The notes: a model not told the origin generated them from the sequence alone. Shown: positions 34,662-43,934, counted from the first letter of the stretch. The stretch: DNA of 64,000 nt from Actinobacteria bacterium UBA6100 (GCA_002423585.1 DIWS01000012.1:1-64000), one strand, 5' to 3'. Numbers and translations are program-made.

Positions 34662-35717
34662 TTACAGGGTACCGTACCCGCCGCCTCGTGGGGCGCCACT
34701 GCCGGTATCGGAATCCGAACGGATGTGTGCGTACGGGCCAACGGTCGCTCCATCGGCGATCGTGCCGCCGGTGATGATCGACGAGTCCACCACGCAGCCG
34801 CGACCCACGACGCTGTCGATGAGACGCACGTCGGGGCCCAGAATGCAGTCGTCGTCCACCGTGGTCGAGCCCAGCAGCATGGTCATCGGCTCTATCACCA
34901 CGTCTGTGCCAAGCCGCACGTCCGGCCCAATCCACACGAGATCGGGTGCGATCATCGTGACGCCGGCGAGCATGTGGCGCTCGTTGATGCGTCGCTGCAG
35001 GACGCGCTCGGCCTCGGCCAACTGCACGCGCGAGTTGACGCCAAGGGTCTCGGTGGCATCTGCGGCCTCGAGCGCGCCCACCGTTAGACCCTCGGCACGC
35101 AGAATACCGATGATGTCGGTGAGGTAGTACTCGCCCTGGGCGTTGCCGTTATCGAGCTTCTGAAGGTGCTCGAAGAGCGCACGGGCGTCGAAGCAGTAGG
35201 TGCTCGTGTTGACCTCGGTGATCCGCCGCTGCTCGGGCTCGAGGTCACAGTCCTCGACGATCCCCGTGATCCCGCCCATACCCGCCCGCACGATGCGGCC
35301 GTAGCCCGTCGGATCGGCCAGCCGGGTGGTCAGCACCACAGCCGCCGCGGCCTCTCGCTCCCGCTCGGCGATGAGCGCGCCCAGTGTGTCCGGCGTGAAC
35401 AGCGGGCAGTCCCCTGCGACGACCAGGAGTGAACCGTCGGAGCCGCCGAGCAACGGCTCGGCGCACAACACCGCATGTCCGGTCCCGTGCTGTTCGCGCT
35501 GCCGGACGAACTCGACGCCGCTGTCTCCCAGCAGCGCCTCGACGGTCAGCGCACCATGCCCGGTCACGACCACCACGCGCTCGGCGCCGGCAGCGCGCAC
35601 GGCGCGCACCACATGGCTCACCATCGGCATACCGAGGACGCGGTGCGCGACCTTCGGCAGCGCGGATTTCATGCGGGTACCCTCGCCGGCTGCGAGGATG
35701 AGGGCGGTCGTACCCAT
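34662..35717 (-). CDS. glmU: GlmU, truncated in the acetyltransferase domain
   Basis: 351 residues instead of about 450. The N-terminal uridylyltransferase domain is complete (LILAAGEGTRMKS, AGDCPLF, NTSTYCFDA, GEYYLTDIIGI, LGVNSRVQLAEAE). The left-handed beta-helix begins normally (hexapeptides up to VGPYAHIRSD at about residue 332) and then stops after a Gly-rich tail (GSGAPRGGGYGTL) at a TAA. The parts carrying the acetyl-CoA site and the catalytic His of E. coli GlmU (H363) are absent. The sequence downstream in all frames does not restore them, so this is not a simple frameshift. It can probably still make UDP-GlcNAc from GlcNAc-1-P; who acetylates GlcN-1-P is unclear. Confidence 0.9.
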   Translation of the reverse strand: MGTTALILAAGEGTRMKSALPKVAHRVLGMPMVSHVVRAVRAAGAERVVVVTGHGALTVEALLGDSGVEFVRQREQHGTGHAVLCAEPLLGGSDGSLLVVAGDCPLFTPDTLGALIAEREREAAAAVVLTTRLADPTGYGRIVRAGMGGITGIVEDCDLEPEQRRITEVNTSTYCFDARALFEHLQKLDNGNAQGEYYLTDIIGILRAEGLTVGALEAADATETLGVNSRVQLAEAERVLQRRINERHMLAGVTMIAPDLVWIGPDVRLGTDVVIEPMTMLLGSTTVDDDCILGPDVRLIDSVVGRGCVVDSSIITGGTIADGATVGPYAHIRSDSDTGSGAPRGGGYGTL

Positions 35718-35761
35718 CGGAATCCCTTCGTCTTCGCCGACGCGGTTCCGTCTGATCGCGG

Positions 35762-35836
35762 TGGCTGGGGCGGTAGGATTCGAACCTACGGATGGCGGAT
35801 CCAAAGTCCGCTGCCTTACCGCTTGGCTACGCCCCA
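35762..35836 (-). tRNA. tRNA-Gln (anticodon TTG)
   Basis: 75 bases including an encoded CCA. Acceptor stem TGGGGCG/CGCCCCA, the anticodon loop reads CTTTGGA, and the T arm contains GTTCGAATC. It lies between spoVG and glmU, as an insertion into the conserved gene run. Confidence 0.95.
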
Positions 35837-35882
35837 ACGCCCCGTGAGAAACGGCTGCTGACGCCGCTTCACGAGCGCAGGG

Positions 35883-35891
35883 AGTATACCA
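35883..35891 (-). promoter_or_regulatory. Extended -10 promoter for tRNA-Gln / glmU run
   Basis: TGGTATACT on the minus strand: a TGn extension with a near-consensus -10. No good -35 is present, as is common for extended -10 promoters. It lies about 50 bases before the tRNA. Confidence 0.55.
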
Positions 35892-35932
35892 CAGGGAAAG
35901 AGGCGCTCCGCTCGATGCGGCGAGGTGCGACG

Positions 35933-36226
35933 CTAGGCGGACAGTTCCGCCGCGGCATGCTCGAAAGCCGCGATCCCGCCCTCTGCCTCGAACTCGGCGA
36001 GCACGGCGTCCTGGATGTGCTGCCGCGCGTCTGAGTTGATCGGGTGGCAGATGTCGCGGAACTCGCCACTCGGCAGCTTGCGAGACGGCATCGCGACGAA
36101 CAGACCCTTGTCGCCGTTCACTACGCGCAAGTCGTGCACGACGAAGACATCGTCTATGACGATGCTGGCGATCGCGCAGACCTTGTTCATCGCTACCGGG
36201 CGGAGTGTGACTTTCGTGATATCCAT
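35933..36226 (-). CDS. spoVG: SpoVG-family RNA/DNA-binding regulator
   Basis: 97 residues, full length. Signature segments are [24 protein letters not shown] and [11 protein letters not shown]. SpoVG binds nucleic acids and influences septation and sporulation in Bacillus, and virulence or cell-wall genes elsewhere; it is also found in non-sporulating Coriobacteriia. ATG 36226 was chosen as the conserved family start. Its position between ispE and glmU matches B. subtilis. Confidence 0.95.
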   Translation of the reverse strand: MDITKVTLRPVAMNKVCAIASIVIDDVFVVHDLRVVNGDKGLFVAMPSRKLPSGEFRDICHPINSDARQHIQDAVLAEFEAEGGIAAFEHAAAELSA

Positions 36227-36305
36227 GTTCGGCCCCCATGTCGTGCACTGCCCCATGAGGACGTATTTCGACACGCTGTGACGCTTCCCTGCACGCCGGG
36301 GAACC

Positions 36306-37178
36306 TCAGAACGGCTCGATCTCACATCCCGCCGGATGCGATCGCGTTACAACCGACCAGTAGCCCTGTGCACGCGCGTGAGCGGCGCACGCCGATGCCG
36401 CCTGCTCGTCCGCGCAGATGCCGAAGACGGCCGAGCCGCTACCGGCCATGGTCGCCCCGAGGACGCCGGGGGCCGAGCCGACGAGCTCGAGCGCCTCACC
36501 TATCGCGGGCACGAGGCCCGCCGAGGATGCCGTCATCGCGTTGTGGAGATGCCGGGCGACCGCACGCGTGTCGCCCTCGTCGAGCGCTTGCACGAGGCCG
36601 GTGGTCCCGGGCGATGAGACAGGGCGGAGCCGGTCGAACGCCTCATACGCACGTGCCGTGGGTACAGCCTCGGCAGGCTTGACCACGACGACCGGCGCAT
36701 CAAGCGCACGCATGCGGCGCTCGAGCACATCCCCCCTGCCGGTGAACAGCGCCGCGCCACCCTCGAGGAAGAAGGGCACATCGGCTCCGAGGGAACGGGC
36801 GACGACGCCCAACCGGACGTCCGAGCGGTCGATGCCCCAGTGCGCCGCAAGCCCCACGATCACCGCCGCAGCATCCGCACTCGCTCCGCCGAGACCGGCG
36901 CCGGAGGGGATTCGCTTCTCGACCGAGACCGCGACATCGAGCGGACGTACGAACTCCGCGGCCATCGCGAGCGCAGCCCGCCAGGCGAGATTGTCCTCGG
37001 CAGACAGACCGAGATTCGGCTCACACCGAAACGACGGGGCGCCGCCCGAGAGCACGACCTCGTCGTGCAGGGCGAGCGCCTGGAGGATCGTCTCCACGGC
37101 GTGGTAGCCGTCGGGCCCGGTGGCGCCGACAGCAAGATGGAGGTTGACCTTGGCCGGAGCCATGACGCGGAGTCTCAT
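36306..37178 (-). CDS. ispE: 4-diphosphocytidyl-2-C-methyl-D-erythritol kinase
   Basis: 290 residues. GHMP kinase fold: [12 protein letters not shown] at the N-terminus, the ATP loop [17 protein letters not shown], and [11 protein letters not shown] near the C-terminus. It phosphorylates the CDP-ME intermediate of the non-mevalonate isoprenoid pathway. Length and motifs are normal. It is located between veg and spoVG. Confidence 0.95.
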   Translation of the reverse strand: MRLRVMAPAKVNLHLAVGATGPDGYHAVETILQALALHDEVVLSGGAPSFRCEPNLGLSAEDNLAWRAALAMAAEFVRPLDVAVSVEKRIPSGAGLGGASADAAAVIVGLAAHWGIDRSDVRLGVVARSLGADVPFFLEGGAALFTGRGDVLERRMRALDAPVVVVKPAEAVPTARAYEAFDRLRPVSSPGTTGLVQALDEGDTRAVARHLHNAMTASSAGLVPAIGEALELVGSAPGVLGATMAGSGSAVFGICADEQAASACAAHARAQGYWSVVTRSHPAGCEIEPF

Positions 37179-37202
37179 CGGACGGATCTTTCAGAGAATG
37201 CA

Positions 37203-37230
37203 GCACGCGGGGCACAGGTGCCCCGCGTGC
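37203..37230 (-). terminator. Intrinsic terminator after veg
   Basis: GCACGCGGGGC and GCCCCGCGTGC form an 11-bp stem around a 6-base loop. On the minus strand it is followed by TGCATTCT. It lies between veg and ispE. Confidence 0.75.
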
Positions 37231-37260
37231 GTCGCTGCATGTGGTCTGCGGTCCCGCTGA

Positions 37261-37542
37261 CTAGTTGAGCCACGGGAAGATGCACTCGCCCGTCTCGCAG
37301 TGCGTCAGCTCGACGGTTCCCGTGAGGATGTCGACGTAGCTGTACGAGACCCTGGCGGTACGACCGCGCTTCTCGTCGATCTTGAGGACGAAGAGGCTTG
37401 GGTGCGTCTGCTCGAGCACGCCCTCCCTCTCAAGGACCTTCGAGCGGCCCATGTTCGCCTTGAGCTTCATGCGAGAGCCCATCATGGACTCGAGGTCGGA
37501 ACGTATACGCCCGACGACCTGAACCTGGTTCATGGTATCCAT
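37261..37542 (-). CDS. veg: Veg family protein
   Basis: 93 residues. VGRIRSDLESMMGSRMKLKA and the SYSYVDILTGTVEL segment are the Veg (DUF1021) family. In B. subtilis Veg stimulates biofilm matrix gene expression and is transcribed from a very strong promoter. Here a near-consensus promoter also precedes it and a terminator follows, so it may be a single highly expressed transcript. Confidence 0.92.
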   Translation of the reverse strand: MDTMNQVQVVGRIRSDLESMMGSRMKLKANMGRSKVLEREGVLEQTHPSLFVLKIDEKRGRTARVSYSYVDILTGTVELTHCETGECIFPWLN

Positions 37543-37566
37543 GCATCATCCTCCTCGAAGGTCGTT

Positions 37567-37595
37567 AGTATACAGAACTACCAGGGGAAACGCAA
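37567..37595 (-). promoter_or_regulatory. Promoter of veg
   Basis: On the minus strand TTGCGT (37590-37595) and TATACT (37567-37572) have a 17-base spacer. Confidence 0.65.
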
Positions 37596-37596
37596 T

Positions 37597-38457
37597 CTAC
37601 AGGCCGCGCTCCCGGAGGACGTCACCGAGCCGAACATACTCGTCGACACCGACATTCTCGGCACGTAAGGACCCCTCGATCCCCGCCTTCTCGAGGATCT
37701 CCCCGGCCTCTGCCGGGCCGGTTCCCAGGCCGGCGCCGAGCGAGTTGCGAAGCGTCTTGCGACGCTGCGTGAACGCGGCGTCAGCCGCGCGAGCGGCCGC
37801 TGCCAGAGACTCCGGATCGAGCCCCCGGTCGACACGGTCGAGGCGGATCACCGCCGAGTCCACGCGCGGCGGGGGCAGGAAGCACGATCGCGGCACGGGG
37901 AAGCGAGCCGCGGGCGACGCATACAGCCTCAGCTTCACCGTGTAGGCACCGTAGGCCTTGGTCCCCGGCACGGCACTCATGCGGTCGGCCACCTCGGACT
38001 GCACCATCACCACCGCACGCGTGAGCGCGGGCATCTCCTGGAAGAAGCGCAGCACGACCGTCGCCGCCACCGCGTACGGCAGGTTGGCGACGAGGGCGAC
38101 AGGCGCACCCGCGGGCGTCAGCAGCCGGTCGACATCCACGCCGACGGCATCGGCATGCACCACCGTCAGCACGCCGGACTCGAGCGCCAGCTCCTCGAGA
38201 ACGGGAAGCAGCCGTGTGTCGTACTCGACCGCCACCACGGGTGACCCCGAAGCGAGCAGCGCATCAGTGAGCGTACCGATCCCCGGCCCGACCTCGAGCA
38301 CCGCGTCGCCCTGCTCGAGATTCGCGAGGTCGACGATCCGCCCGACGACGTTGTCGTCGATGAGGAAATGCTGCCCAAGCGACTTGCGCGTGTACAGACC
38401 GTGGCGCTTAAGCACGCTGATGGTGGCCGAAGGACTGGCCAGACGCGAGTGAGGCAC
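37597..38457 (-). CDS. rsmA: 16S rRNA dimethyladenosine transferase (KsgA)
   Basis: 286 residues. SLGQHFLID, the SAM-binding VLEVGPGIGTLT and the catalytic VANLPYAVA are intact. It dimethylates two adjacent adenines in helix 45 of 16S rRNA. GTG 38457 is 12 bases after the preceding gene's stop. In B. subtilis rnmV lies between yabE and ksgA; here it is missing. Confidence 0.95.
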   Translation of the reverse strand: MPHSRLASPSATISVLKRHGLYTRKSLGQHFLIDDNVVGRIVDLANLEQGDAVLEVGPGIGTLTDALLASGSPVVAVEYDTRLLPVLEELALESGVLTVVHADAVGVDVDRLLTPAGAPVALVANLPYAVAATVVLRFFQEMPALTRAVVMVQSEVADRMSAVPGTKAYGAYTVKLRLYASPAARFPVPRSCFLPPPRVDSAVIRLDRVDRGLDPESLAAAARAADAAFTQRRKTLRNSLGAGLGTGPAEAGEILEKAGIEGSLRAENVGVDEYVRLGDVLRERGL

Positions 38458-38469
38458 GGTCCGCCCCGA

Positions 38470-39543
38470 CTACTCGACGATGGTGATGCTGATCGTGCGA
38501 CGGCCCCAGGTGCGTGTGGCGATCTTCGAAGGCGCTTCTCCGCCGGTCCAGTAGCACACGTCGATGCGGTTGCCCTTGATGGCGCCGCCAGTGTCGGCCG
38601 CGACAGCATAACCGTAACCCGGTACGTACACGGTGGTGCCGAGCGGGATGACCGACGGATCGACGGCCACGATACCCCATCCTTCCGGAATGCCGTACAG
38701 AGCGAGCCTGCGCTCGATGACGCTGATCCCGCCGCAGCCCGCGTCCCATGGCGTATAGGCTGTGGCGACCACGGAGAGCGTGGTTCCCCCTGCGGGAGCC
38801 GCCGCTGAAGCGTCCGCACCCGGCCTCAGGTAGGCGCTGCCGCCATACTTGCTCACCGGTGCACGCGTGCCCACCTTGATGATCCTGTCGACCGGCGCTA
38901 CCACGATCTCCTGGGCCCTGACCGTGCGGGTCGTCTCGGCATCACCGATCATCAGCACTTCATAGATGCTGAAGCCGATTCCGGGAGCACCCTCCTGAGC
39001 CACGCGGCGCTTGCCCTCGAGCAGCGTCGGGTCCTCTTCCTCGATGGTCGCGAAGGGGATCTCACCACCCTCCCGCACGATGCGTACGAACACATCGGTT
39101 GCGGTGATGGTCATGTCTTCGGAAAGCCGGGCTTCGACCGGTGGTGAGACGTGGACGCCCGCCGAGGGATCGATGCCGGCCGCTACGAGCGCGTCCGCGA
39201 CAGTCGAGCCGATCACGTTCACCTCGATGGGAGCGCCATTGCATTCGATGACGACGGGAACCGCCTGGCGAACGACGATCTCCGTACCGTCGTTGACGAG
39301 CGCCTCCGGACGTGGGCTTACGACATCGCCCTCGCCGAGCTCGATATCGATCTCATCGAGCACCTGGGAGACGGTCTCGGCTTCTGTCGTGTGGTAGGCG
39401 GTCCTGCCGTCTATGACGACGGTGACGCCCTTCTTGGCCCATAAGAGTCCCGATACGGTGAGTGCTACTGCGAGGACTGCGACGATGAGTGCTGCGACGT
39501 GAGGGATCTTGAGAAGGCGGGCCGGCTGCACCGGCGTGCGCAT
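38470..39543 (-). CDS. YabE-like G5/3D-domain wall protein
   Basis: 357 residues. One N-terminal membrane segment ([19 protein letters not shown]) is followed by two DUF348 units (from about 38 and 96), a G5 domain (about 150-225), an Ala/Gly linker, and a C-terminal 3D domain with its three Asp ([22 protein letters not shown]). The 3D domain is the lytic transglycosylase fold seen in YabE/Rpf-type resuscitation factors and YocH. It likely cleaves glycan strands of the wall. A TATACT -10 lies at 39592-39597 on the minus strand. Confidence 0.92.
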   Translation of the reverse strand: MRTPVQPARLLKIPHVAALIVAVLAVALTVSGLLWAKKGVTVVIDGRTAYHTTEAETVSQVLDEIDIELGEGDVVSPRPEALVNDGTEIVVRQAVPVVIECNGAPIEVNVIGSTVADALVAAGIDPSAGVHVSPPVEARLSEDMTITATDVFVRIVREGGEIPFATIEEEDPTLLEGKRRVAQEGAPGIGFSIYEVLMIGDAETTRTVRAQEIVVAPVDRIIKVGTRAPVSKYGGSAYLRPGADASAAAPAGGTTLSVVATAYTPWDAGCGGISVIERRLALYGIPEGWGIVAVDPSVIPLGTTVYVPGYGYAVAADTGGAIKGNRIDVCYWTGGEAPSKIATRTWGRRTISITIVE

Positions 39544-39695
39544 ATCAGCCTTTCGACTGGTTACATTTCGGTGTCATAGCGCGACCTTCGGAGTATAGCC
39601 CACCCGGCTCCTGCCGAACCATGCGGCGCCATCCGAAACCGACGAACGGTGGCATCTCGGCGATGGCCCCATGCGCAGCGGCCGATGAACGGGCG

Positions 39696-40295
39696 CTACC
39701 GTTCGATAAGGCGCTTGGTCGCCTCAGCGGTCACCACGGCGCCCAGGGCATGCGCCCGTTCGAGCACCTCGGGATGCGCCTCGAGATCGGCGGGGCGGTC
39801 TACGCCGGGTGTGGCCAGCACGTCGAGGACGTCGATGTCGAGCACCGCGAAAGCGCTGCGGACGGTAGCCTCGGCGTGTTCGAAGCCGTACGGGTCGCCG
39901 CCTCCCCGCGCGATGAGGATCGCACCGGGACGGCGGGCTGGCCTCGGCCGCTTGAGGGCGTACGTGCGGGCCCAGTACGGCTGCATCCGGTCGATGAGCA
40001 CCTTGAGGACGCCCGGCACGCTCGCGAAGTAGACCGGCGTCACCACGATGATCGCGTCGGCCTCATCGATAGCCCGGTACAGCGCGGGACCGCCGTCGTG
40101 CTGGACGCACTCTCCATCGAGCGAGCAGGCGTTGCAGCCGAGGCAGTGACGGAGTCCGGCGTCGGCGGCCACGAGCGTGCGCGTCTCGGCACCGGCCTCC
40201 CGGGCGCCTGCGAGCGCCGCCCCGAGCAGTCGGTCGCTGTTGCCGAAGCGACGGGGACTTCCCGCGATGCCGAGGACTATCGGTGCGCGGCTCAT
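39696..40295 (-). CDS. NADPH-dependent FMN reductase-like / iron-sulfur flavoprotein
   Basis: 199 residues. Flavodoxin-like fold with the FMN loop GIAGSPRRFGNSDRLL, the Cys cluster HCLGCNACSLDGEC (about residues 50-65) that could bind 4Fe-4S as in iron-sulfur flavoproteins, and VVTPVYFASVPGVLK. It is probably an anaerobic electron-transfer or quinone/nitro reductase. The start overlaps the tatD stop by four bases. It is not part of the conserved synteny and so seems an insertion. Confidence 0.85.
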   Translation of the reverse strand: MSRAPIVLGIAGSPRRFGNSDRLLGAALAGAREAGAETRTLVAADAGLRHCLGCNACSLDGECVQHDGGPALYRAIDEADAIIVVTPVYFASVPGVLKVLIDRMQPYWARTYALKRPRPARRPGAILIARGGGDPYGFEHAEATVRSAFAVLDIDVLDVLATPGVDRPADLEAHPEVLERAHALGAVVTAEATKRLIER

Positions 40296-41143
40296 CGCAC
40301 GTGCTCCCGCGCGAAGAGCGCCCGGGCGTTGGCGAGCGCGGCACTCGCGATCTCGGAGGGCTCGATGCCTTTCGCGACAGCCACTGCGGCGGCATTGAGC
40401 ACCGCGAAGGCGGGCTCGTTGCGGCGACCTCGGTAGGGCTCGGGTGCGAGAAACGGGCAGTCGGTCTCGACGAGCAGGCGGTCCAGCGGCACGAGGCGGG
40501 CGGCCTCACGCAAGGCGTCGGCCTTCTTGAACGTCACCGGCCCGGCGAAGGAGATGTGACAGCCGAGCTCGAGAAAGCGCTCCGCGAGCTCCGGGCCCTC
40601 GGTGAAGCAGTGGATCACACAGCCGGCCCCGGGCACACCGGTCTCACCGAGGAGGGCCAGACCCTCGTCGTGCGCCTCGCGCAGATGGATCTCCACGGGC
40701 AACCCCACCTCGTGCGCGAGTTCGAGGTGACGGCGGAACCACGCGCGCTGGTCGTCGCGGGGCGAGTGGTCGTAGTGGAAGTCGAGGCCGAGCTCACCGA
40801 ATCCGCCCACCCGCGGATCGCTCGCAAGCTCGCGCAGCCGCGCCAACATCGCCTCATCGCCCGCCTGCGCGTTGTGCGGATGCCAGCCGACTATCAGCCG
40901 CACCTCGGGGGGCGCAAGGCCGAAGGGCTCCAGCAGCAGTGCCGCCTCCGCAAGCCAGCCATCCAGTCCGCCGAGGGTGGTCTCGGGATCCTCGCTCAGA
41001 TCGACCACTGTGGCCACAAGGGCGATACCTGCCCGCGCGGCACGCGCGAGCGCAGCCGCGGGACGCTCGAGCATGTCGAGATGCGCATGCGCGTCCACAC
41101 TCGGGGCGCCGAGATCGGGTAGCTTCGGCAGCGATTCGACCAC
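40292..41143 (-). CDS. tatD: TatD-family metal-dependent DNase/hydrolase
   Basis: 283 residues. Metal-site motifs are present: DAHAHLDML, GELGLDFHYD, EIHLREAHDE, VIHCFT and VETDCPFLAPEP. TatD-type enzymes are 3'-5' exonucleases or deoxyribonucleases. GTG 41143 was chosen because GAGAGAGG precedes it; the frame is open further but enters metG. Its place between metG and the yabE-like gene matches B. subtilis yabD. Confidence 0.92.
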   Translation of the reverse strand: MVESLPKLPDLGAPSVDAHAHLDMLERPAAALARAARAGIALVATVVDLSEDPETTLGGLDGWLAEAALLLEPFGLAPPEVRLIVGWHPHNAQAGDEAMLARLRELASDPRVGGFGELGLDFHYDHSPRDDQRAWFRRHLELAHEVGLPVEIHLREAHDEGLALLGETGVPGAGCVIHCFTEGPELAERFLELGCHISFAGPVTFKKADALREAARLVPLDRLLVETDCPFLAPEPYRGRRNEPAFAVLNAAAVAVAKGIEPSEIASAALANARALFAREHVR

Positions 41144-41175
41144 AGCCGTCCTCTCTCCAAGAGGCGCGGAAACGC

Positions 41176-42735
41176 CTAGACCTCGTCGTAGATGCGTGGG
41201 AAGAGCGCCTCGCCCTTCGTGACCGGCGAGCCCTCGGCCAGTCCGCCCCACTCGGCGGCGGCAAGGACGTCGGTGACCTGCGTGATATCGCCAAGACCAA
41301 GACGGCGCCACACTTCGGCCGAGGTGTTCGGCATCACCGGGGCGGTGAACAACGCAGCGATGCGAACCGCCTCGAGCGCGTTGTAGAGGACAGCGGCGAG
41401 ACGCGCGGTGTCGCCTTCCTTGGCGAGCGTCCACGGGGCGCTGTTCTCGATATAGCGATTCGCGAACTTGATCAGCTCCCACGCGCTGTCGAGCGCGGCC
41501 GAGTAATCGAGACGCTGCATGTGGTCCTCGTACGTCTCGGGCAGCGAGCCGGCGATCGCGCGCATGGTCTCGTCCTCGGCGGTCTCATCCGCGATGACGG
41601 GCCGGGCGGGCGCGTGACCGTCGAAGTACTTCTCGGTCATGTTGAACAGGCGCGAGCACAGGTTGCCCCAGTCGTTCGCCAGATCGCCGTTGTAGCGCTG
41701 GACCATGCCCTCCATCGAGATCGAGCCATCATGGCCAAAGGCGACGTCGCGCAGGAAGTAGTAGCGGTACGCGTCTACTCCGAAGCGCTCCACGAGTGAG
41801 GCCGGCGTCTGCGCGTTGCCCTTGGACTTGGACATCTTCTCGCCCTTGGTGAGCAGGAAGCCATGGGCGAAGACCTGCTTCGGCGGCTCGATACCGGCGG
41901 CCATGAGCATCGCCGGCCAGATCACGCAGTGGAACCGGATGATGTCCTTGCCCACGAAGTGGTAGTCCGCCGGCCAGTAGCGCGCGAAACGCTCCTGCTC
42001 GGCCGAGTCGTCACTGCCATAGCCGAGTGCCGTGATGTAGTTGAGGAGCGCATCGATCCACACGTAGGTGACGTGGCCCTCGGCGAACGGGAGCGGCACA
42101 CCCCACGTGAAGTTGGTGCGCGAGATGGAGAGGTCCTTGAGACCGCCCGTCACGAAAGACACGACCTCGTTGCGCCGCGTATCGGGCTGCACGAACTCCG
42201 GGTTGGCGGCGTAGAACTCGAGCAGCCGATCGCCGAACTCGGAGAGCTTGAAGAACCAGTTGTCCTCGCGGATGTGCTGCACCTCGCGCCCGCACTGCGG
42301 GCACATCCCACCCTCGAGCTGGTCCTCGGTCCAGAACGTCTCGTCCGGCACGCAGTACCAGCCCTCGTAGTGGCCCTGGTAGAGCCAGCCCTCGTCATGG
42401 AGCTTCGTCCAGAAGGCGGCCACGCCGCGCTTGTGGCGCTCCTCGGTGGTGCGGATGAAGTCGTCGTTCGAGATGCCGAGCATCTTCCACGCGTCGGTGA
42501 ACGTGGGGGCGATCGAGTCCACCCACGCCTGCGGATCCATGCCGTGCTCCTCGGCGGCCTGCGCGATCTTCTGCCCGTGCTCGTCGAGACCCGTGAGGAA
42601 TCGCACGTCGTGCCCGGTCATGCGCCGGTACCGTGCGATGGCGTCGGCGGCGATCGTCGTGTACGCCGTGCCCAGGTGCGGCTCGGCGTTCACGTAGTAG
42701 ATGGGAGTGGTCACGTAGAATGGCGTTCTGCCCAC
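41176..42735 (-). CDS. metG: Methionyl-tRNA synthetase
   Basis: 519 residues. The HIGH-type motif reads PHLGTAY, and the KMSKS motif is intact (KGEKMSKSKGN). Only half of the usual zinc knuckle is seen (MCPQCG), with CVPDE in place of the first CxxC. No C-terminal tRNA-binding EMAP domain is present, so it is the short form. GTG 42735 is the first codon of the family N-terminus. Confidence 0.96.
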   Translation of the reverse strand: MGRTPFYVTTPIYYVNAEPHLGTAYTTIAADAIARYRRMTGHDVRFLTGLDEHGQKIAQAAEEHGMDPQAWVDSIAPTFTDAWKMLGISNDDFIRTTEERHKRGVAAFWTKLHDEGWLYQGHYEGWYCVPDETFWTEDQLEGGMCPQCGREVQHIREDNWFFKLSEFGDRLLEFYAANPEFVQPDTRRNEVVSFVTGGLKDLSISRTNFTWGVPLPFAEGHVTYVWIDALLNYITALGYGSDDSAEQERFARYWPADYHFVGKDIIRFHCVIWPAMLMAAGIEPPKQVFAHGFLLTKGEKMSKSKGNAQTPASLVERFGVDAYRYYFLRDVAFGHDGSISMEGMVQRYNGDLANDWGNLCSRLFNMTEKYFDGHAPARPVIADETAEDETMRAIAGSLPETYEDHMQRLDYSAALDSAWELIKFANRYIENSAPWTLAKEGDTARLAAVLYNALEAVRIAALFTAPVMPNTSAEVWRRLGLGDITQVTDVLAAAEWGGLAEGSPVTKGEALFPRIYDEV

Positions 42736-42850
42736 CGGCTGTTACCTCTTCGTCGAGATGGGTATTTATGACAGCAGAGGAATGTCCCCTGGCGACTTTT
42801 CATGATACCGCACCCTGCGAGGTGCGCCTCGGCCCGAAGGAGTTGGTTCC

Positions 42851-43093
42851 ATGAACGACACCGGCATCGTCCGCCGCGTGGACGACCTCGGCCGCATCGT
42901 CATCCCGATGGAACTCCGCCGCACGCTCGGGATCCACGTCAAGGACCCGATCTCGATCTCGGTGGACGGCGAGAAGATCATCTTGGAGAAGTACCGCGAA
43001 TCGTGCGTGATCTGCGGCGGCGAAGAGGACGTGCGCAAGGTCAAGGACCGCCCCGTCTGCGCAGGGTGCATCGCCGAGATCAAGAAGAAGTGA
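42851..43093 (+). CDS. AbrB/SpoVT-type regulator with a zinc-ribbon tail
   Basis: 80 residues. The N-terminal ~50 residues are an AbrB swapped-hairpin DNA-binding domain (GIVRRVDDLGRIVIPMELRR). The C-terminus carries two CxxC pairs (CVIC and CAGC, 19 residues apart), a likely zinc ribbon. AbrB-type proteins control transition-state genes. It is on the opposite strand to rsmI and metG but in the same slot as abrB in B. subtilis. ATG 42851 precedes the conserved domain. Confidence 0.93.
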   Translation: MNDTGIVRRVDDLGRIVIPMELRRTLGIHVKDPISISVDGEKIILEKYRESCVICGGEEDVRKVKDRPVCAGCIAEIKKK

Positions 43094-43097
43094 CGCG

Positions 43098-43934
43098 CTA
43101 CGTGCCGAGCGAGACCCGGTAGACGTCGTTTCTGGGCAGGCCGAGCTCGGTAGCCACGGCGCGGACCGCATCCTTGCGCGACACTCCGCTCGCGGTCAGC
43201 GCACCGAGCCGCTCACGCACAACGCCCTCGTCGAGCGTGAGCTGCTCCTGCTCGACCGGCGGGCCTACGAGCAGCACGACCTCACCCTTCAGTTCGCGCT
43301 CGGCGAACCTCTGCGCCAGATCGCCCACCTCGGCCCGCGCGACCTCCTCGTGGAGCTTCGTGAGCTCGCGGGCAAGCGCAGCCTGACGGCCGGGGAACGC
43401 CTCGGCGAGTGACGCGAGCGCGGCGGCGGTGCGGCCCGGCGACTCGTAGAAGATGAGCGTGGCATCGAGGGCCGCGAGCGTCGCAAGCGCACGGGCACGC
43501 TCCCCTGCCTTGCGCGGCAGGAATCCGCCGAAGTAGAAGGCGTGGGTGGGCAGCCCGCTCGCCACGAGTGCGGTGAGCATCGCCGAGGCTCCGGGCAACA
43601 CCTCCACGCGCACTCCCGCCTCCAGGCACGCGTCCACGAGGTGCTCGCCTGGGTCCGAGACGCCGGGCGTGCCCGCATCCGAGACAAGCGCGATCCGCTC
43701 ACCCCGCTCGATCCGCTCCACGAGCTCCGGCGTCCGGGCGATCCGGTTGTGCTCGTGATAGGGCTCGAGCGGGGTGTGGATGTCATAGCGCGACAACAGC
43801 TTGCGTGTGACGCGCGTGTCCTCGGCCTGGATGATGTCTGCCGTCCTGAGGGCGTCCAGTACCCGCAGCGTCACGTCGCCCAGGTTGCCTATGGGCGTGG
43901 CGCATACGAGCAGGACGCCAGCGGTATCAGGCAT
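43098..43934 (-). CDS. rsmI: 16S rRNA 2'-O-ribose C1402 methyltransferase
   Basis: 278 residues. Tetrapyrrole-methylase fold: VCATPIGNLGDVTLR, AEDTRVTRKLL, ALVSDAGTPGVSDPG and the GGFLPRK segment are the RsmI signatures. It methylates the ribose of C1402. ATG 43934 overlaps the upstream membrane protein gene by eight bases. Next to abrB and metG, as in Bacillus (yabC). Confidence 0.95.
   Translation of the reverse strand: MPDTAGVLLVCATPIGNLGDVTLRVLDALRTADIIQAEDTRVTRKLLSRYDIHTPLEPYHEHNRIARTPELVERIERGERIALVSDAGTPGVSDPGEHLVDACLEAGVRVEVLPGASAMLTALVASGLPTHAFYFGGFLPRKAGERARALATLAALDATLIFYESPGRTAAALASLAEAFPGRQAALARELTKLHEEVARAEVGDLAQRFAERELKGEVVLLVGPPVEQEQLTLDEGVVRERLGALTASGVSRKDAVRAVATELGLPRNDVYRVSLGT

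Noticed and set aside
34590..34720. A frameshift as the cause of the short GlmU
   Set aside because: The other reading frames downstream of the stop do not encode the missing beta-helix or acetyl-CoA site, and only 69 bases separate it from prs.
42736..42850. T-box leader ahead of metG
   Set aside because: The gap to the divergent abrB-type gene is only 115 bases and shows no specifier or T-box sequence.
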